NCBI RefSeq assembly: GCF_019263705.2
Contig: NZ_JADQDK010000001.1
Coordinates: 3,720,001 to 3,784,000, forward strand
Source: Pseudonocardia abyssalis
GTDB taxonomy: Bacteria; Actinomycetota; Actinomycetes; Mycobacteriales; Pseudonocardiaceae
Length of the DNA stretch: 64,000 nucleotides
Direction: 5' to 3'
The stretch's first letter is position 1. Each line of letters begins with the position of its first letter. The translations under genes were made by a program, and so were the position numbers. This document shows positions 1-7,415 of the stretch, in pieces. The notes under the pieces are model-generated. The model was given only the letters and a program-made list of their open reading frames with translations. It searched no databases and had not been told where the DNA came from.

Positions 1-326
1 AGATCCGCGAGTTCGTCGACGAGTACAACGCGCGTGCCCTCGACCCGATCACCCGCCCGCCGGCGTCGGTCGTGTTCACGATGGTGCAGCTGCACGACGA
101 CCGGCCGATCGAGGCGCAGCGCGCGGTGATGAGCCGGATCGAGGCCGGGGGCGTCGCTCCGCTGACCACCACGATCCGCGACAGCAAGGCCGTCTACGGA
201 CCCGCGCCGGAGTACGGCGTGCCGGTCATCCTCGGCGGCACCGGCCGCGCGCTCACCCGTGAGCTGCGCGAGCTGGTCTCCGAGGTCGCGGCCCAGATCG
301 ACGGCACCGAGGGTATGGCGGCGTGA
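1..326 (+). CDS. ParA-like partition ATPase, C-terminal end only (partial)
   Basis: The gene runs off the left edge. The frame is open from base 3 to the TGA at 324-326 and gives 107 residues with no start needed inside the window. The tail looks like the last third of ParA/MinD-type P-loop ATPases: a hydrophobic strand (ASVVFTMVQL), a helix, a TTTIRD strand, a PAPEYGVPVI segment matching the usual small-residue/Pro loop, and a final REL-REL helix. The Walker motifs would lie outside the window, so the family call rests on the tail alone and is tentative. The stop overlaps the start of the next gene (GTGA), so the two are translationally coupled. Confidence 0.45.
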   Translation, partial: IREFVDEYNARALDPITRPPASVVFTMVQLHDDRPIEAQRAVMSRIEAGGVAPLTTTIRDSKAVYGPAPEYGVPVILGGTGRALTRELRELVSEVAAQIDGTEGMAA

Positions 327-703
327 GCGACCTCGCGAGCCTCGCGATCGCCCGGGCGCTCAACGACCTGTCCCCCGACCAGCTGCGCGACCTCGCCGAG
401 GGGCGTGGGCGACTCGTGTACACGCCGTGCGCGCCGCCGACGCGCACGCGCCGCCCCGCACCCGTCGTGGACCTCGGGTGCGACGTCGACGCGATCCGCG
501 GGATGCACTCCCGCACGGAGATCACCGAGCACCTGGCCGACCGGCGCTTCACGGTGCCGGTGCTGCGCGAACTGGCCCGCGCACTCGGCCCGACGGTGTC
601 GACCGCCGGGCGCAACCGGGCCGAGCTGGTGCACGGCATCGTCGAGGGCACGGTGGGCTTCCGGGCCCGTTCCGCGGCGCTGTCCGGCGGGGCCTGGGCC
701 TAG
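323..703 (+). CDS. Small hypothetical protein coupled to the ParA-like gene
   Basis: This 126-residue protein starts at a GTG that overlaps the TGA of the preceding gene, so the two form an operon. I do not recognise it. The central part (about residues 50-85) is predicted helical. The C-terminus (TAGRNRAELVHGIVEGTVGF) resembles the short SAP/Rho-N-like helix-turn-helix found in nucleic-acid-binding proteins. By analogy with parA operons, a small DNA-binding partner would be expected here, but this is inference. The TAG stop overlaps the TAG stop of the convergent DUF1684 gene in a shared CTAG at 700-703. Confidence 0.6.
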   Translation: MSDLASLAIARALNDLSPDQLRDLAEGRGRLVYTPCAPPTRTRRPAPVVDLGCDVDAIRGMHSRTEITEHLADRRFTVPVLRELARALGPTVSTAGRNRAELVHGIVEGTVGFRARSAALSGGAWA

Positions 704-1494
704 GGCCGCTTCTCCCCCGCCTCCACCGCCACCGGCAGCACGTTGCCGGCCGGCGGCAGCGGGCAGGTGGCGAAATCGGTGAACGCGCACGGCAGGTTCA
801 CCAGCCGGTTCAGGTCGACGCGCACGCGCCCGTCGACCGGGTCCGGCACCTGCACCGAACGCCCGCCCGGGTAGGTCGAGACGCCGTTCGTGGCGTCGCG
901 GAAGTGCAGCGACAACCCGCCCTGCTTGCCCGGCATCGCGACCAGGGTGTGCTCCTCCCCGCCGAGGACGAAGCGGACCACGCCGACAGCGGTGAGATGG
1001 TGCCGCAGCCCGTCCACCACCGCGTCGACGGTGATCGGCTCGGGCTCCGCGTAGGGCTCGTACGTGCCGTCGACGACCCAGCGCTCGTCGACGTCGAACG
1101 TCGGCACCCCGGTGAACCCGATGCGCGTCGACGCCTGCGGGTCGCGCACCCGCAGCGCGTGCTCGTCGGTGCGCCGCGCGATCTCGATCACCTTCTCCCC
1201 CACCTCCACGAGCGAGCCGGGCAGGCCGTCCACCGGGTGCAGCGTCACGGTCCCGTCGACCGGGCGCGCCCCCCGCACCCCGCGCACCGCGAGGCCGTCG
1301 GCGACGGCCGCGGTGATCACGACGCCGTCCGCAGTGGCGCTCCAGAGGCCGGGCAGGCCGTCGACCGTCGAGGGCTCGGCGGTGAGCCAGTGCAGCGCGG
1401 TCAGGCTGAGCCAGCCGTGCGGTTCGCGGAGTTGTTCCTCGCGCTCGGCGTGCCAGGCGTCCCACGCGGCGTGCAGGTCCAGGGTCGTGGTCAT
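700..1494 (-). CDS. DUF1684 domain protein
   Basis: The product has 264 residues and matches the DUF1684 family, whose members are of unproven function. The family pattern is visible: an N-terminal W-x-x-R segment (AWDAWHAEREEQL), then PHGWLSLTALHWL, a beta-rich core with RxxD-type turns, and a C-terminal NLPCAFTDFATCPLPPAGN block that carries two cysteines and the conserved Pro-rich end. I chose the ATG at 1494 because the family motif starts about 13 residues later. No Shine-Dalgarno sequence precedes it, so leaderless translation is possible. The gene is divergent from the sulfur module and converges on the gene to its left. Confidence 0.8.
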   Translation of the reverse strand: MTTTLDLHAAWDAWHAEREEQLREPHGWLSLTALHWLTAEPSTVDGLPGLWSATADGVVITAAVADGLAVRGVRGARPVDGTVTLHPVDGLPGSLVEVGEKVIEIARRTDEHALRVRDPQASTRIGFTGVPTFDVDERWVVDGTYEPYAEPEPITVDAVVDGLRHHLTAVGVVRFVLGGEEHTLVAMPGKQGGLSLHFRDATNGVSTYPGGRSVQVPDPVDGRVRVDLNRLVNLPCAFTDFATCPLPPAGNVLPVAVEAGEKRP

Positions 1495-1566
1495 GACCGG
1501 TGTAACGCGTCCGCGCGCGCGTTCATGCCGGATCGCGCCGAGAAATGTGGCCGATACCGCTCGGGG

Positions 1567-1595
1567 TTGACACCGTCGCGCGGACCACGCAGGGT
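1567..1595 (+). promoter_or_regulatory. Candidate promoter of the sulfur module
   Basis: A perfect -35 TTGACA lies at 1567-1572. Seventeen bases later is CAGGGT (1590-1595), a weak, GC-rich -10. Transcription would then begin close to the ATG of the leader peptide at 1603, so the leader could be read without a leader RNA. A GGTGGAA sequence (1594-1600) could instead act as a short-spaced Shine-Dalgarno. This is pattern recognition only. Confidence 0.35.
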
Positions 1596-1602
1596 GGAAA
1601 TC

Positions 1603-1674
1603 ATGTTTGCGCGCGAGTCCTGTTGTCGACGCCATGTCGACCTGCTCCGCGTCGCCTCTTCCGCCTGTCGCTGA
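1603..1674 (+). CDS. Cysteine-containing leader peptide upstream of sfnG
   Basis: This 23-residue ORF ends in RRHVDLLRVASSACR, the signature of the short leader peptides found upstream of sulfur-assimilation operons across Actinobacteria. It contains a Cys-Cys pair and a third Cys just before the stop. In mycobacteria, Cys-rich leader ORFs act as cysteine-responsive attenuators: when Cys-tRNA is scarce the ribosome stalls and downstream expression rises. That role fits the sulfur-scavenging genes that follow. The ORF ends 90 bases before the sfnG start. A second copy of the motif lies at 2898-2969. Confidence 0.8.
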   Translation: MFARESCCRRHVDLLRVASSACR

Positions 1675-1764
1675 CGGCGGATCGCTGCAGGTCATCGCGC
1701 TTCAGCGCATCCCGGCGCGTTTGTCCGATCATTTCCCGCCCCTTATCCCAGAAACGGCTCCCGT

Positions 1765-2892
1765 ATGTCCGAAGAATCGCTCCACACGCCCCTGAAATTC
1801 GCCTACTGGGTGCCGAACGTCAGCGGCGGTCTGGTCACCAGCACCATCGAGCAGCGCACCGACTGGGGCTACGACTACAACAAGAAGCTCGCCCGGACCG
1901 CCGAGAACAGCGGCTTCGAGTACGCGCTCTCGCAGGTCCGCTACATGGCCAGCTACGGGGCCGACCACCAGCACGAGTCGACGAGCTTCTCCCTCGCGCT
2001 GCTGCTCGCCACCGAGCGCCTCAAGGTCATCGCCGCGGTGCACCCGGGGCTCTGGCAGCCGGGTGTGCTCTCCAAGTGGGTCGCCACCGCCGACCACCTG
2101 TCGAAGGGGCGCATCGCGGTCAACGTCGTCAGCGGTTGGCTCAAGGCCGAGTTCACCGCGCTCGGCGAGCCGTGGCTCGAGCACGACGAGCGCTACCGCC
2201 GCACCGAGGAGTTCATCCGCGTCCTGCGCGAGATCTGGACCAGCGACAGCGCCGAGTTCCGCGGCGACTTCTACCGGATCCACGACTTCGACCTCAAGCC
2301 CAAGCCCTTCGACGTCCCGGGCCGCGCGCACCCGGAGATCTTCCAGGGCGGCAACTCCTCCGCCGCGCGGCGCAACGGCGGCCGGGTCTCCGACTGGTAC
2401 TTCTCCAACGGCAAGGACTACGAGGGCTTCACCGAGCAGGTCACCGAGGTCCTCGGGCACGCGACGGACGCGGGCCGCACCACGCCGCCGAAGTTCGGGC
2501 TCAACGGCTTCATGATCGCCCGCGACACCGAGAAGGAGGCCCGCGAGACGCTGCGCGAGATCATCGCGAAGGCCAACAAGCCGGCCGTCGAGGGCTTCCG
2601 CGACGCCGTGCAGCAGGCCGGGGCGTCCACCGGGAACAAGCAGGGCATGTGGGCGGACTCGTCGTTCGAGGACCTCGTCCAGTACAACGACGGCTTCCGC
2701 ACCCAGCTCATCGGCACCCCGGAGCAGATCGCCGACCGGATCGTCGAGTACAAGCGCCGCGGGGCGAACCTCATGCTGCTCGGCTACCTGCACTTCCAGG
2801 AGGAGGTCGAGCACTTCGGCACGCACGTGCTGCCGATCATCCGCGAGAAAGAGGCCGAGCTCGCCGAGCGCGGCACGCCCGCACTGGTCTGA
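1765..2892 (+). CDS. sfnG: Dimethylsulfone monooxygenase-like (SfnG family), FMNH2-dependent
   Basis: This 375-residue member of the bacterial luciferase-like TIM-barrel family most resembles SfnG. SfnG uses FMNH2 and O2 to cleave dimethyl sulfone to methanesulfinate, releasing sulfur for assimilation. Visible blocks are FAYWVPNVSGG at the N-terminus, the VIAAVHPGLWQP strand, GRIAVNVVSGW (flavin phosphate region), and HPEIFQGGNSSAARR. The length is normal for the family. No flavin reductase is adjacent, so FMNH2 must come from elsewhere in the genome. The leader ORF ahead of it and the DszC/SfnC-type gene behind it indicate a sulfur-starvation operon. The exact substrate (sulfone or other organosulfur) cannot be read from sequence. 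Confidence 0.82.
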   Translation: MSEESLHTPLKFAYWVPNVSGGLVTSTIEQRTDWGYDYNKKLARTAENSGFEYALSQVRYMASYGADHQHESTSFSLALLLATERLKVIAAVHPGLWQPGVLSKWVATADHLSKGRIAVNVVSGWLKAEFTALGEPWLEHDERYRRTEEFIRVLREIWTSDSAEFRGDFYRIHDFDLKPKPFDVPGRAHPEIFQGGNSSAARRNGGRVSDWYFSNGKDYEGFTEQVTEVLGHATDAGRTTPPKFGLNGFMIARDTEKEARETLREIIAKANKPAVEGFRDAVQQAGASTGNKQGMWADSSFEDLVQYNDGFRTQLIGTPEQIADRIVEYKRRGANLMLLGYLHFQEEVEHFGTHVLPIIREKEAELAERGTPALV

Positions 2893-2897
2893 CCTCC

Positions 2898-2969
2898 GTG
2901 TACCCCAAGCTCCTCACGCGCCGGCGGCACATCGATCTGCTCCGGTCGGTGTCCACCGCGTGTCGGTGA
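2898..2969 (+). CDS. Second sulfur leader peptide, between sfnG and the DszC-like gene
   Basis: The GTG at 2898, five bases after the sfnG stop, opens a 23-residue ORF ending in LLTRRRHIDLLRSVSTACR. It has the same R-R-H-x-D-L-L-R...S-x-x-C-R signature and the same total length as the leader at 1603-1674. A Cys codon again sits two codons before the stop. The start is inferred: GTG is the nearest in-frame start, and no strong Shine-Dalgarno sequence is visible. Its position inside the operon suggests that the following monooxygenase gene is controlled separately by cysteine supply. Confidence 0.7.
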   Translation: MYPKLLTRRRHIDLLRSVSTACR

Positions 2970-3014
2970 CCCCGTTCCGGTCCGTCGTTCCGACACCAGC
3001 GAGAGGTACACCCC

Positions 3015-4247
3015 ATGACCACGCTCGAGACCCGTCCCACCGCAGCGCCCGACTGGGCGTCGCAGCCGACCCCCGACTCCGCCGACGCCTGGCTCGCCCG
3101 CGCCCGTGAGGTGCGCGAGATCCTCGCGTCCGACGCCGCCGCCCGCGACCGGGCGGCCGAGACCCCGTACACCGAGGTCGCCCTGCTCAAGGCCTCCGGG
3201 CTCGTCACCCTCCTCGGCCCCGTCGCCGACGGCGGCGGCGGTCAGGAGTGGCCGCTGGCCTACCGGGTCGTCCGCGAGGTCGCGGCCGGCGACGGCTCCA
3301 TCGGCCAGCTGCTCGGCTACCACTACCTGTGGTTCTGGGCCGCGCGGCTCGTCGGCACGAGGGAGCAGATCGCCGCCGTCGAGTCCGACGCCACCCGCAA
3401 CAGGTGGTTCTTCGGCGGCGCGGTCAACCCGCGCGACTCCGACGTGCAGATCCGCGACGAGGGCACGCAGATCGTCTACAACGGACGGAAGACGTTCTCC
3501 ACCGGCAGCAGGGTTTCCGACGTCACCGTGCTCGAGGGCGTGCTGGAGGGCACCGACACCCACGTCTTCGCGATCGTGCCGAGCGACCAGCCGGGCATCG
3601 TCTTCCACGACGACTGGGACAACATCGGCCAGCGCCTCACCGAGAGCGGCAGCGTCACGATCACCGACGTCGCCGTGCCGTGGGAGGCGGCGGCCGGGTT
3701 CGTCGACAAGGCGTTCCAGCCACGGGTCTACAACACGCTCAACGTGCCGACCATCCAGTTGGTGTTCGTCAGCTTCTACCTGGGCATCGCCCGGGGCGCG
3801 CTGGAGTCCGGGCTGGAGTACACCCGCACGCAGACCCGCCCGTGGCTGCACGGCGGGCAGGAACGGGCCGTCGACGAGCCTTACCAGCTCGACCTCTACG
3901 GCGACTACGCCTCCAAGCTGTGGGCCGTCGAGGCGCTGGCCGACCAGGTGGCGCAGGAGGGCCTGGCGATCCACCACGACGCGTGGGAGGTCACCGAGCA
4001 GCAGCGCGGCGAGCACGAGGTTCGGGTTGCGGCGGTGAAGGCGCGGGCCACCGACGTCGCGCTGGAGATCACCAGCGGCATCTTCGAGGGGCTCGGGGCC
4101 CGGGCCACCGCGGCGGCGCTGGGCTTCGACCGGTTCTGGCGCGACGTGCGCACCCACTCCCTGCACGACCCGGTGGCGTACAAGCGCCGCGAGGTGGGGG
4201 CGTTCCTGCTGCGCGACGAGCTGCCCGAGCCCACCTGGTACTCCTGA
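3015..4247 (+). CDS. DszC/SfnC-like flavin monooxygenase (acyl-CoA dehydrogenase fold)
   Basis: The 410-residue product has the acyl-CoA dehydrogenase fold but aligns with the sulfur-acquisition branch (DszC/SoxC and SfnC). These enzymes use FMNH2 and O2 to oxidise organosulfur compounds rather than dehydrogenate acyl-CoA. Key blocks are LLKASGLVTLLGP, EVAAGDGSIGQLLGYHY, IGQRLTESGSVTITDV, EYTRTQTRPW and the C-terminal GFDRFWRDVRTHSLHDPV, which is nearly identical to DszC as I remember it. A GAGAGG ribosome site precedes the ATG at 3015. It lies downstream of sfnG and its own leader peptide. The substrate is unknown; dibenzothiophene use should not be assumed. Confidence 0.8.
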   Translation: MTTLETRPTAAPDWASQPTPDSADAWLARAREVREILASDAAARDRAAETPYTEVALLKASGLVTLLGPVADGGGGQEWPLAYRVVREVAAGDGSIGQLLGYHYLWFWAARLVGTREQIAAVESDATRNRWFFGGAVNPRDSDVQIRDEGTQIVYNGRKTFSTGSRVSDVTVLEGVLEGTDTHVFAIVPSDQPGIVFHDDWDNIGQRLTESGSVTITDVAVPWEAAAGFVDKAFQPRVYNTLNVPTIQLVFVSFYLGIARGALESGLEYTRTQTRPWLHGGQERAVDEPYQLDLYGDYASKLWAVEALADQVAQEGLAIHHDAWEVTEQQRGEHEVRVAAVKARATDVALEITSGIFEGLGARATAAALGFDRFWRDVRTHSLHDPVAYKRREVGAFLLRDELPEPTWYS

Positions 4248-4252
4248 CCCCC

Positions 4253-4292
4253 GTGCGCGGAAACGCCTGCCGGAGCGAGCGTTTCCGCGCAC
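4253..4292. terminator. Bidirectional hairpin terminator, family C stem
   Basis: A 14-bp perfect inverted repeat (4253-4266 with 4279-4292) and a 12-base loop fill the gap between two convergent genes. There is no T-run, as is common in high-GC actinomycetes. The first ten stem bases are the same as those in the hairpin at 39699-39738. Confidence 0.75.
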
Positions 4293-4295
4293 GAG

Positions 4296-5546
4296 CTAGC
4301 CCACCCGCATGTGCTCGCGGTGCGGCAGCCCCGGGTGCTCGACGGGGGTGACGCGCGGCAGGAACCGGCCGGTGCGGGCGGCGTAGTCGGTGTAGGTCTC
4401 GCCGTGCAGGCGGGCCAACGCCGGCTCCCGCACCGCCCGGACCTGCACCTGCACCGCGACGACGAGCAGCACCGCGGCCAGGACGCCCAGCACCGTCGGC
4501 ACCATCACGAGCGTGCCGGACATCGCGAGCACCGTCCCGGTCAGACCGGGGTGGCGCACCCAGCGGCGCAGGCCACCGGTGGCGAGCACCCGGTCGCCGC
4601 TCCGCGCGGCGGCGATCTGCGCCTGCACCACCTGGGCCTGTGCGGCCAGGAGCAGGGAGACCCCGAGGAGGGCCAGACCGGCCCCGATCACGACGAGCCC
4701 GGGGTCGTCGAACAGGGCGATCGGGTCGAGGACGTCGGTGCCGACGAGCAGCGGGGCGGCCAGCCCGAGCACCGTCGCCACGGCGAAGAGCCCGCGGGCC
4801 CAGCCGGCCGCCGCACCGGCCGAGGGCCGCCGCCCCGGCACCTGCGCGAGGTGGCGCCCCCACGCCCCGAGCAGCACCGCGGCCAGTCCGATCCCGAGCG
4901 CGATCCAGCCCGCGGCGTGGTGGTCGAGCACGGCGGCGACGGCACTCCAGACCGGCACCTGCGTGAGCTCCGCGACCGCCTCCGCGGCGAGCCCCAGCCC
5001 GAACACGACGAACAGGACCGCGGCCCCGATCGCGATGGTGCGCTCGGGAAGCCGCTTGCCCAGCTGGCGCCCGACGACGATCGCCAGCGCGTCGGCCGCC
5101 ACCATGCCGATCGTCGAACCCACCCACACCCCGGCCCAGCCGTACTGCGTGGCCAGCGTGATCGTGGCGAGCATCGTCTTGTCGCCCAGCTCGGCGAGGA
5201 AGAACGCGACGGTGACGGCGAGCAGCGCCGACCCCCCGACCCGTGCGGCCTTCGCCTGCTCGGAGTCGCTGAGCGAGTCGCCGCGCAGTGTCCACGCGCC
5301 GAACCCGAGGAACATGACCGCCGCGATCAGCGAGATCCAGCCCGTCGGCAGGGCGGCGCCGAGGCCGTGACCGACGGCGACGGAGAGCAGGTGCACCACC
5401 GAGGTGGCGACGGTGATACCGACGATCACCGTCCACGCGCGGTAGCGGGTGGCGAAGGCCAGAGCCATGAGCTGCGACTTGTCACCCAGCTCCGCGACGA
5501 ACACGACGGCGGCGCTGACGGCGCACGCGAGCAAGAACCCGTCCAC
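4296..5546 (-). CDS. GDT1/TMEM165 (UPF0016) cation transporter fused to an ICMT-like methyltransferase domain
   Basis: The first ~200 residues are a UPF0016/GDT1 protein with both signature motifs: AELGDKSQLM in the first half and AELGDKTMLA in the second. These bind Mn2+/Ca2+ in this family and here are embedded in about six membrane helices. The remaining ~200 residues add four or five more helices and end in a pattern of isoprenylcysteine/phospholipid methyltransferase-like membrane proteins (GGLRRWVRHPGLTGTVL, then HGETYTDYAARTGRFLP). GDT1 proteins export manganese in bacteria, and the upstream yybP-ykoY riboswitch supports this. GTG 5546 is preferred because GAGGG lies nine bases ahead; ATG 5555 in the same frame touches that GAGGG directly. 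Confidence 0.8.
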   Translation of the reverse strand: MDGFLLACAVSAAVVFVAELGDKSQLMALAFATRYRAWTVIVGITVATSVVHLLSVAVGHGLGAALPTGWISLIAAVMFLGFGAWTLRGDSLSDSEQAKAARVGGSALLAVTVAFFLAELGDKTMLATITLATQYGWAGVWVGSTIGMVAADALAIVVGRQLGKRLPERTIAIGAAVLFVVFGLGLAAEAVAELTQVPVWSAVAAVLDHHAAGWIALGIGLAAVLLGAWGRHLAQVPGRRPSAGAAAGWARGLFAVATVLGLAAPLLVGTDVLDPIALFDDPGLVVIGAGLALLGVSLLLAAQAQVVQAQIAAARSGDRVLATGGLRRWVRHPGLTGTVLAMSGTLVMVPTVLGVLAAVLLVVAVQVQVRAVREPALARLHGETYTDYAARTGRFLPRVTPVEHPGLPHREHMRVG

Positions 5547-5556
5547 GGGACACATC

Positions 5557-5580
5557 CCTCGATCTCGGACCGGATCGAGG
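5557..5580 (-). promoter_or_regulatory. Hairpin sequestering the ribosome-binding site of the GDT1 gene
   Basis: On the minus strand, CCTCGATC (5580-5573) pairs perfectly with GATCGAGG (5564-5557) around an 8-base loop. The right arm contains the GAGG ribosome site. The hairpin lies directly after the Mn riboswitch aptamer and would block translation when formed, so it is the likely expression platform. Confidence 0.6.
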
Positions 5581-5616
5581 TGGCGGACCACTCCGACCCG
5601 GATGACGTAACCGGAT

Positions 5617-5717
5617 CGAAGGTCTCGCTCGCCTGGTGGTGCAGGCCGTGCGGCCGGGAGCCCGCTGGAGGCGGAGCGCCAGTATGTCGACCGCGACGTT
5701 GGGAGCTACTCCCCTTC
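5617..5717 (-). promoter_or_regulatory. yybP-ykoY manganese riboswitch
   Basis: Reading the minus strand, the conserved segments of the yybP-ykoY aptamer appear in order: GGGGAGTAGC (5714-5705), TCGACATAC (5690-5682) and GCGAGACC (5628-5621), with a GC-rich stem between the last two. This aptamer binds Mn2+ and commonly controls Mn exporters of the GDT1/MntP type. The gene it leads into encodes a GDT1 protein, so function and control agree. A possible -10 (TATGCT, 5732-5727) lies just upstream. Confidence 0.85.
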
Positions 5718-5781
5718 GCGTCCGCCAGCATACGCTCCGGGTGTCCGGTCGTCCCGGTGGAAGACCCGTGGAGGAGATCAC

Positions 5782-6951
5782 ATGCCCGAAGCCGTCATCG
5801 TCGACGCGGTCCGCACCCCCATCGGCAGGCGGAAGGGCTCGCTCGCCGAGGTCCACCCGGTCGACCTGTCCGCGGTGGTGCTCCGCGCGCTCGCGCAGCG
5901 CACGGGCCTCGACCCGGAGGTCGTCGACGACGTCGTGTGGGGCTGTGTCAACCAGGTCGGCGACCAGGCGGCGCAGATCGGGCGCTACGGCGTGCTCGCG
6001 GCGGGCTGGCCGGAGTCCGTGCCGGGCGTCACGATCAACCGGGCGTGCGGGTCGAGCCAGTCGTCGTTCGACTTCGCGGCCGGGATGGTCATGGCCGGGC
6101 AGTACGACGTCGTGGTGGCCGGTGGCGTCGAGTCGATGACGCGGGTGCCGCTCGGATCGGGCCGCGACCTCGGCCGCCCCTACGGCCCGCTGGTCCGCGA
6201 GCGCTACGCCGCCGACCTCACCAGCGGCGAGTTCCCCGGCGAGGACTTCAACCAGGGCATCGGCGCGGAGCGCATCGCCGCCGCGTGGGGCTTCTCGCGC
6301 CGGCAGCTCGACGAGTACTCGGCGCGCTCGCACGAGCTCGCCGCCGCGGCGATCGACGCCGGGGCGTTCGACGGCCAGCTCGCCGCGGTCCCCGGCGCGC
6401 CCGACCTCGTCGCCGACGAGGGACTGCGCCGCGGCACCACGGCCGACACCCTCGCGAAGCTCAAGCCGGTCTTCCGCGAGGACGGTGTGATCCACGCGGG
6501 CAACAGCTCGCAGATCTCCGACGGCGCGTCGGCTGTGCTGATCATGTCCGCCGAGCGCGCGGCCGAGCTGGGGCTCACCCCGATCGCCCGCTACCACGGC
6601 GGCGCGGTCGCCGGGGCCGATCCGCTCAAGATGCTGACCGGTCCGATCCCGGCCACCGCGAAGGTCCTCAAGCGCACCGGGCTGTCGGTCTCCGACATCG
6701 GCGCGTTCGAGGTCAACGAGGCCTTCGCCCCGGTCCCGATGGCGTGGCAGGCCGAGTTCGACGCCGACCCCGACCGGCTCAACCCGCTCGGCGGCGCGAT
6801 CGCGGTCGGGCACCCGCTCGGGGCGTCCGGCACCGTCCTGATGACGCGGCTGGTGCACCACATGCGCGACAAGGACATCCGCTACGGCCTGCAGACGATG
6901 TGCGAGGGCGGCGGCACCGCCAACGCCACGATCGTCGAGCTGCTGCGCTGA
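5782..6951 (+). CDS. Acetyl-CoA acyltransferase (thiolase family)
   Basis: This 389-residue thiolase makes or cleaves the C-C bond of 3-oxoacyl-CoA with CoA. The nucleophile Cys89 sits in NRACGSSQ, His344 in GHPLGASG, and the general-base Cys374 in MCEGGGTANA, so the active site is complete. Other family marks are EVNEAFAP and GGVESMTRVPL. A strong GGAGGAG ribosome site precedes the ATG. The gene stands alone, divergent from the Mn-riboswitch gene, so the pathway (beta-oxidation or degradative) cannot be told from neighbours. Confidence 0.92.
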   Translation: MPEAVIVDAVRTPIGRRKGSLAEVHPVDLSAVVLRALAQRTGLDPEVVDDVVWGCVNQVGDQAAQIGRYGVLAAGWPESVPGVTINRACGSSQSSFDFAAGMVMAGQYDVVVAGGVESMTRVPLGSGRDLGRPYGPLVRERYAADLTSGEFPGEDFNQGIGAERIAAAWGFSRRQLDEYSARSHELAAAAIDAGAFDGQLAAVPGAPDLVADEGLRRGTTADTLAKLKPVFREDGVIHAGNSSQISDGASAVLIMSAERAAELGLTPIARYHGGAVAGADPLKMLTGPIPATAKVLKRTGLSVSDIGAFEVNEAFAPVPMAWQAEFDADPDRLNPLGGAIAVGHPLGASGTVLMTRLVHHMRDKDIRYGLQTMCEGGGTANATIVELLR

Positions 6952-6954
6952 CCG

Positions 6955-7323
6955 TCACCGGGGCTCGAGGATCTCCCGGACCGGGCCCGCCCACCGCTCG
7001 TGGGCGGCCTGGCGGGTGGTCCCGGCCGCGGTGGCGATCTCCTCCCAGGTGGCGCCGTGGCGCCGCAGGCCGAGCACCGTCGGCAGCGGGTCGAGGCCCG
7101 CGCCCAGTCCGATCCGCAGCTGCAGGAGCTGCCAGGCGCGCTCGCGCCGCCGCGGGGCGTCGGTGCCCTCCTCGGCGTGCCACTCGACGCTGCCCGGTGC
7201 GGGCCAGGCGCCGAGCAGGGCGTCGGCCTGGCGGCCCGCCTCCCCGACGGCGGCCACCTGCACCGCCGCCGCGGCCGCGGTGACGTCGATCTCCAGCGCG
7301 GTCCGGACCGGGTCGCCCTCCAT
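6955..7323 (-). CDS. Small helix-turn-helix protein
   Basis: The 122-residue product starts at ATG 7323 (MEGDPVRTALEIDV). The last 40 residues read as a helix-turn-helix: VLGLRRHGATWEEIATAAGT followed by a recognition-like helix TRQAAHERW. The N-terminal part is a long Ala-rich helix. I do not recognise a named family; it looks like the short DNA-binding proteins common in actinomycetes. It is divergent from the HtrA gene (93-bp gap) and its stop lies 3 bp after the thiolase stop. A role in regulating the protease gene is possible but not shown. Confidence 0.65.
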   Translation of the reverse strand: MEGDPVRTALEIDVTAAAAAVQVAAVGEAGRQADALLGAWPAPGSVEWHAEEGTDAPRRRERAWQLLQLRIGLGAGLDPLPTVLGLRRHGATWEEIATAAGTTRQAAHERWAGPVREILEPR

Positions 7324-7415
7324 GCGCGTCAAGGTAGCCCTGACAGCGGAGAACCGGTAGGAGATTCCCAGCGAGGTCTCAGGTCCCTCCCAGACTCGGG
7401 GTTCACCGTGGGCCC

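Noticed and set aside
1607..1795. 62-residue frame overlapping the first leader peptide
   Set aside because: It overlaps both the leader and the start of sfnG in another frame and lacks the leader signature.
4311..7283. 990-residue plus-strand frame
   Set aside because: It crosses the antisense of the GDT1 fusion and an out-of-frame copy of the thiolase gene, and has no family pattern.
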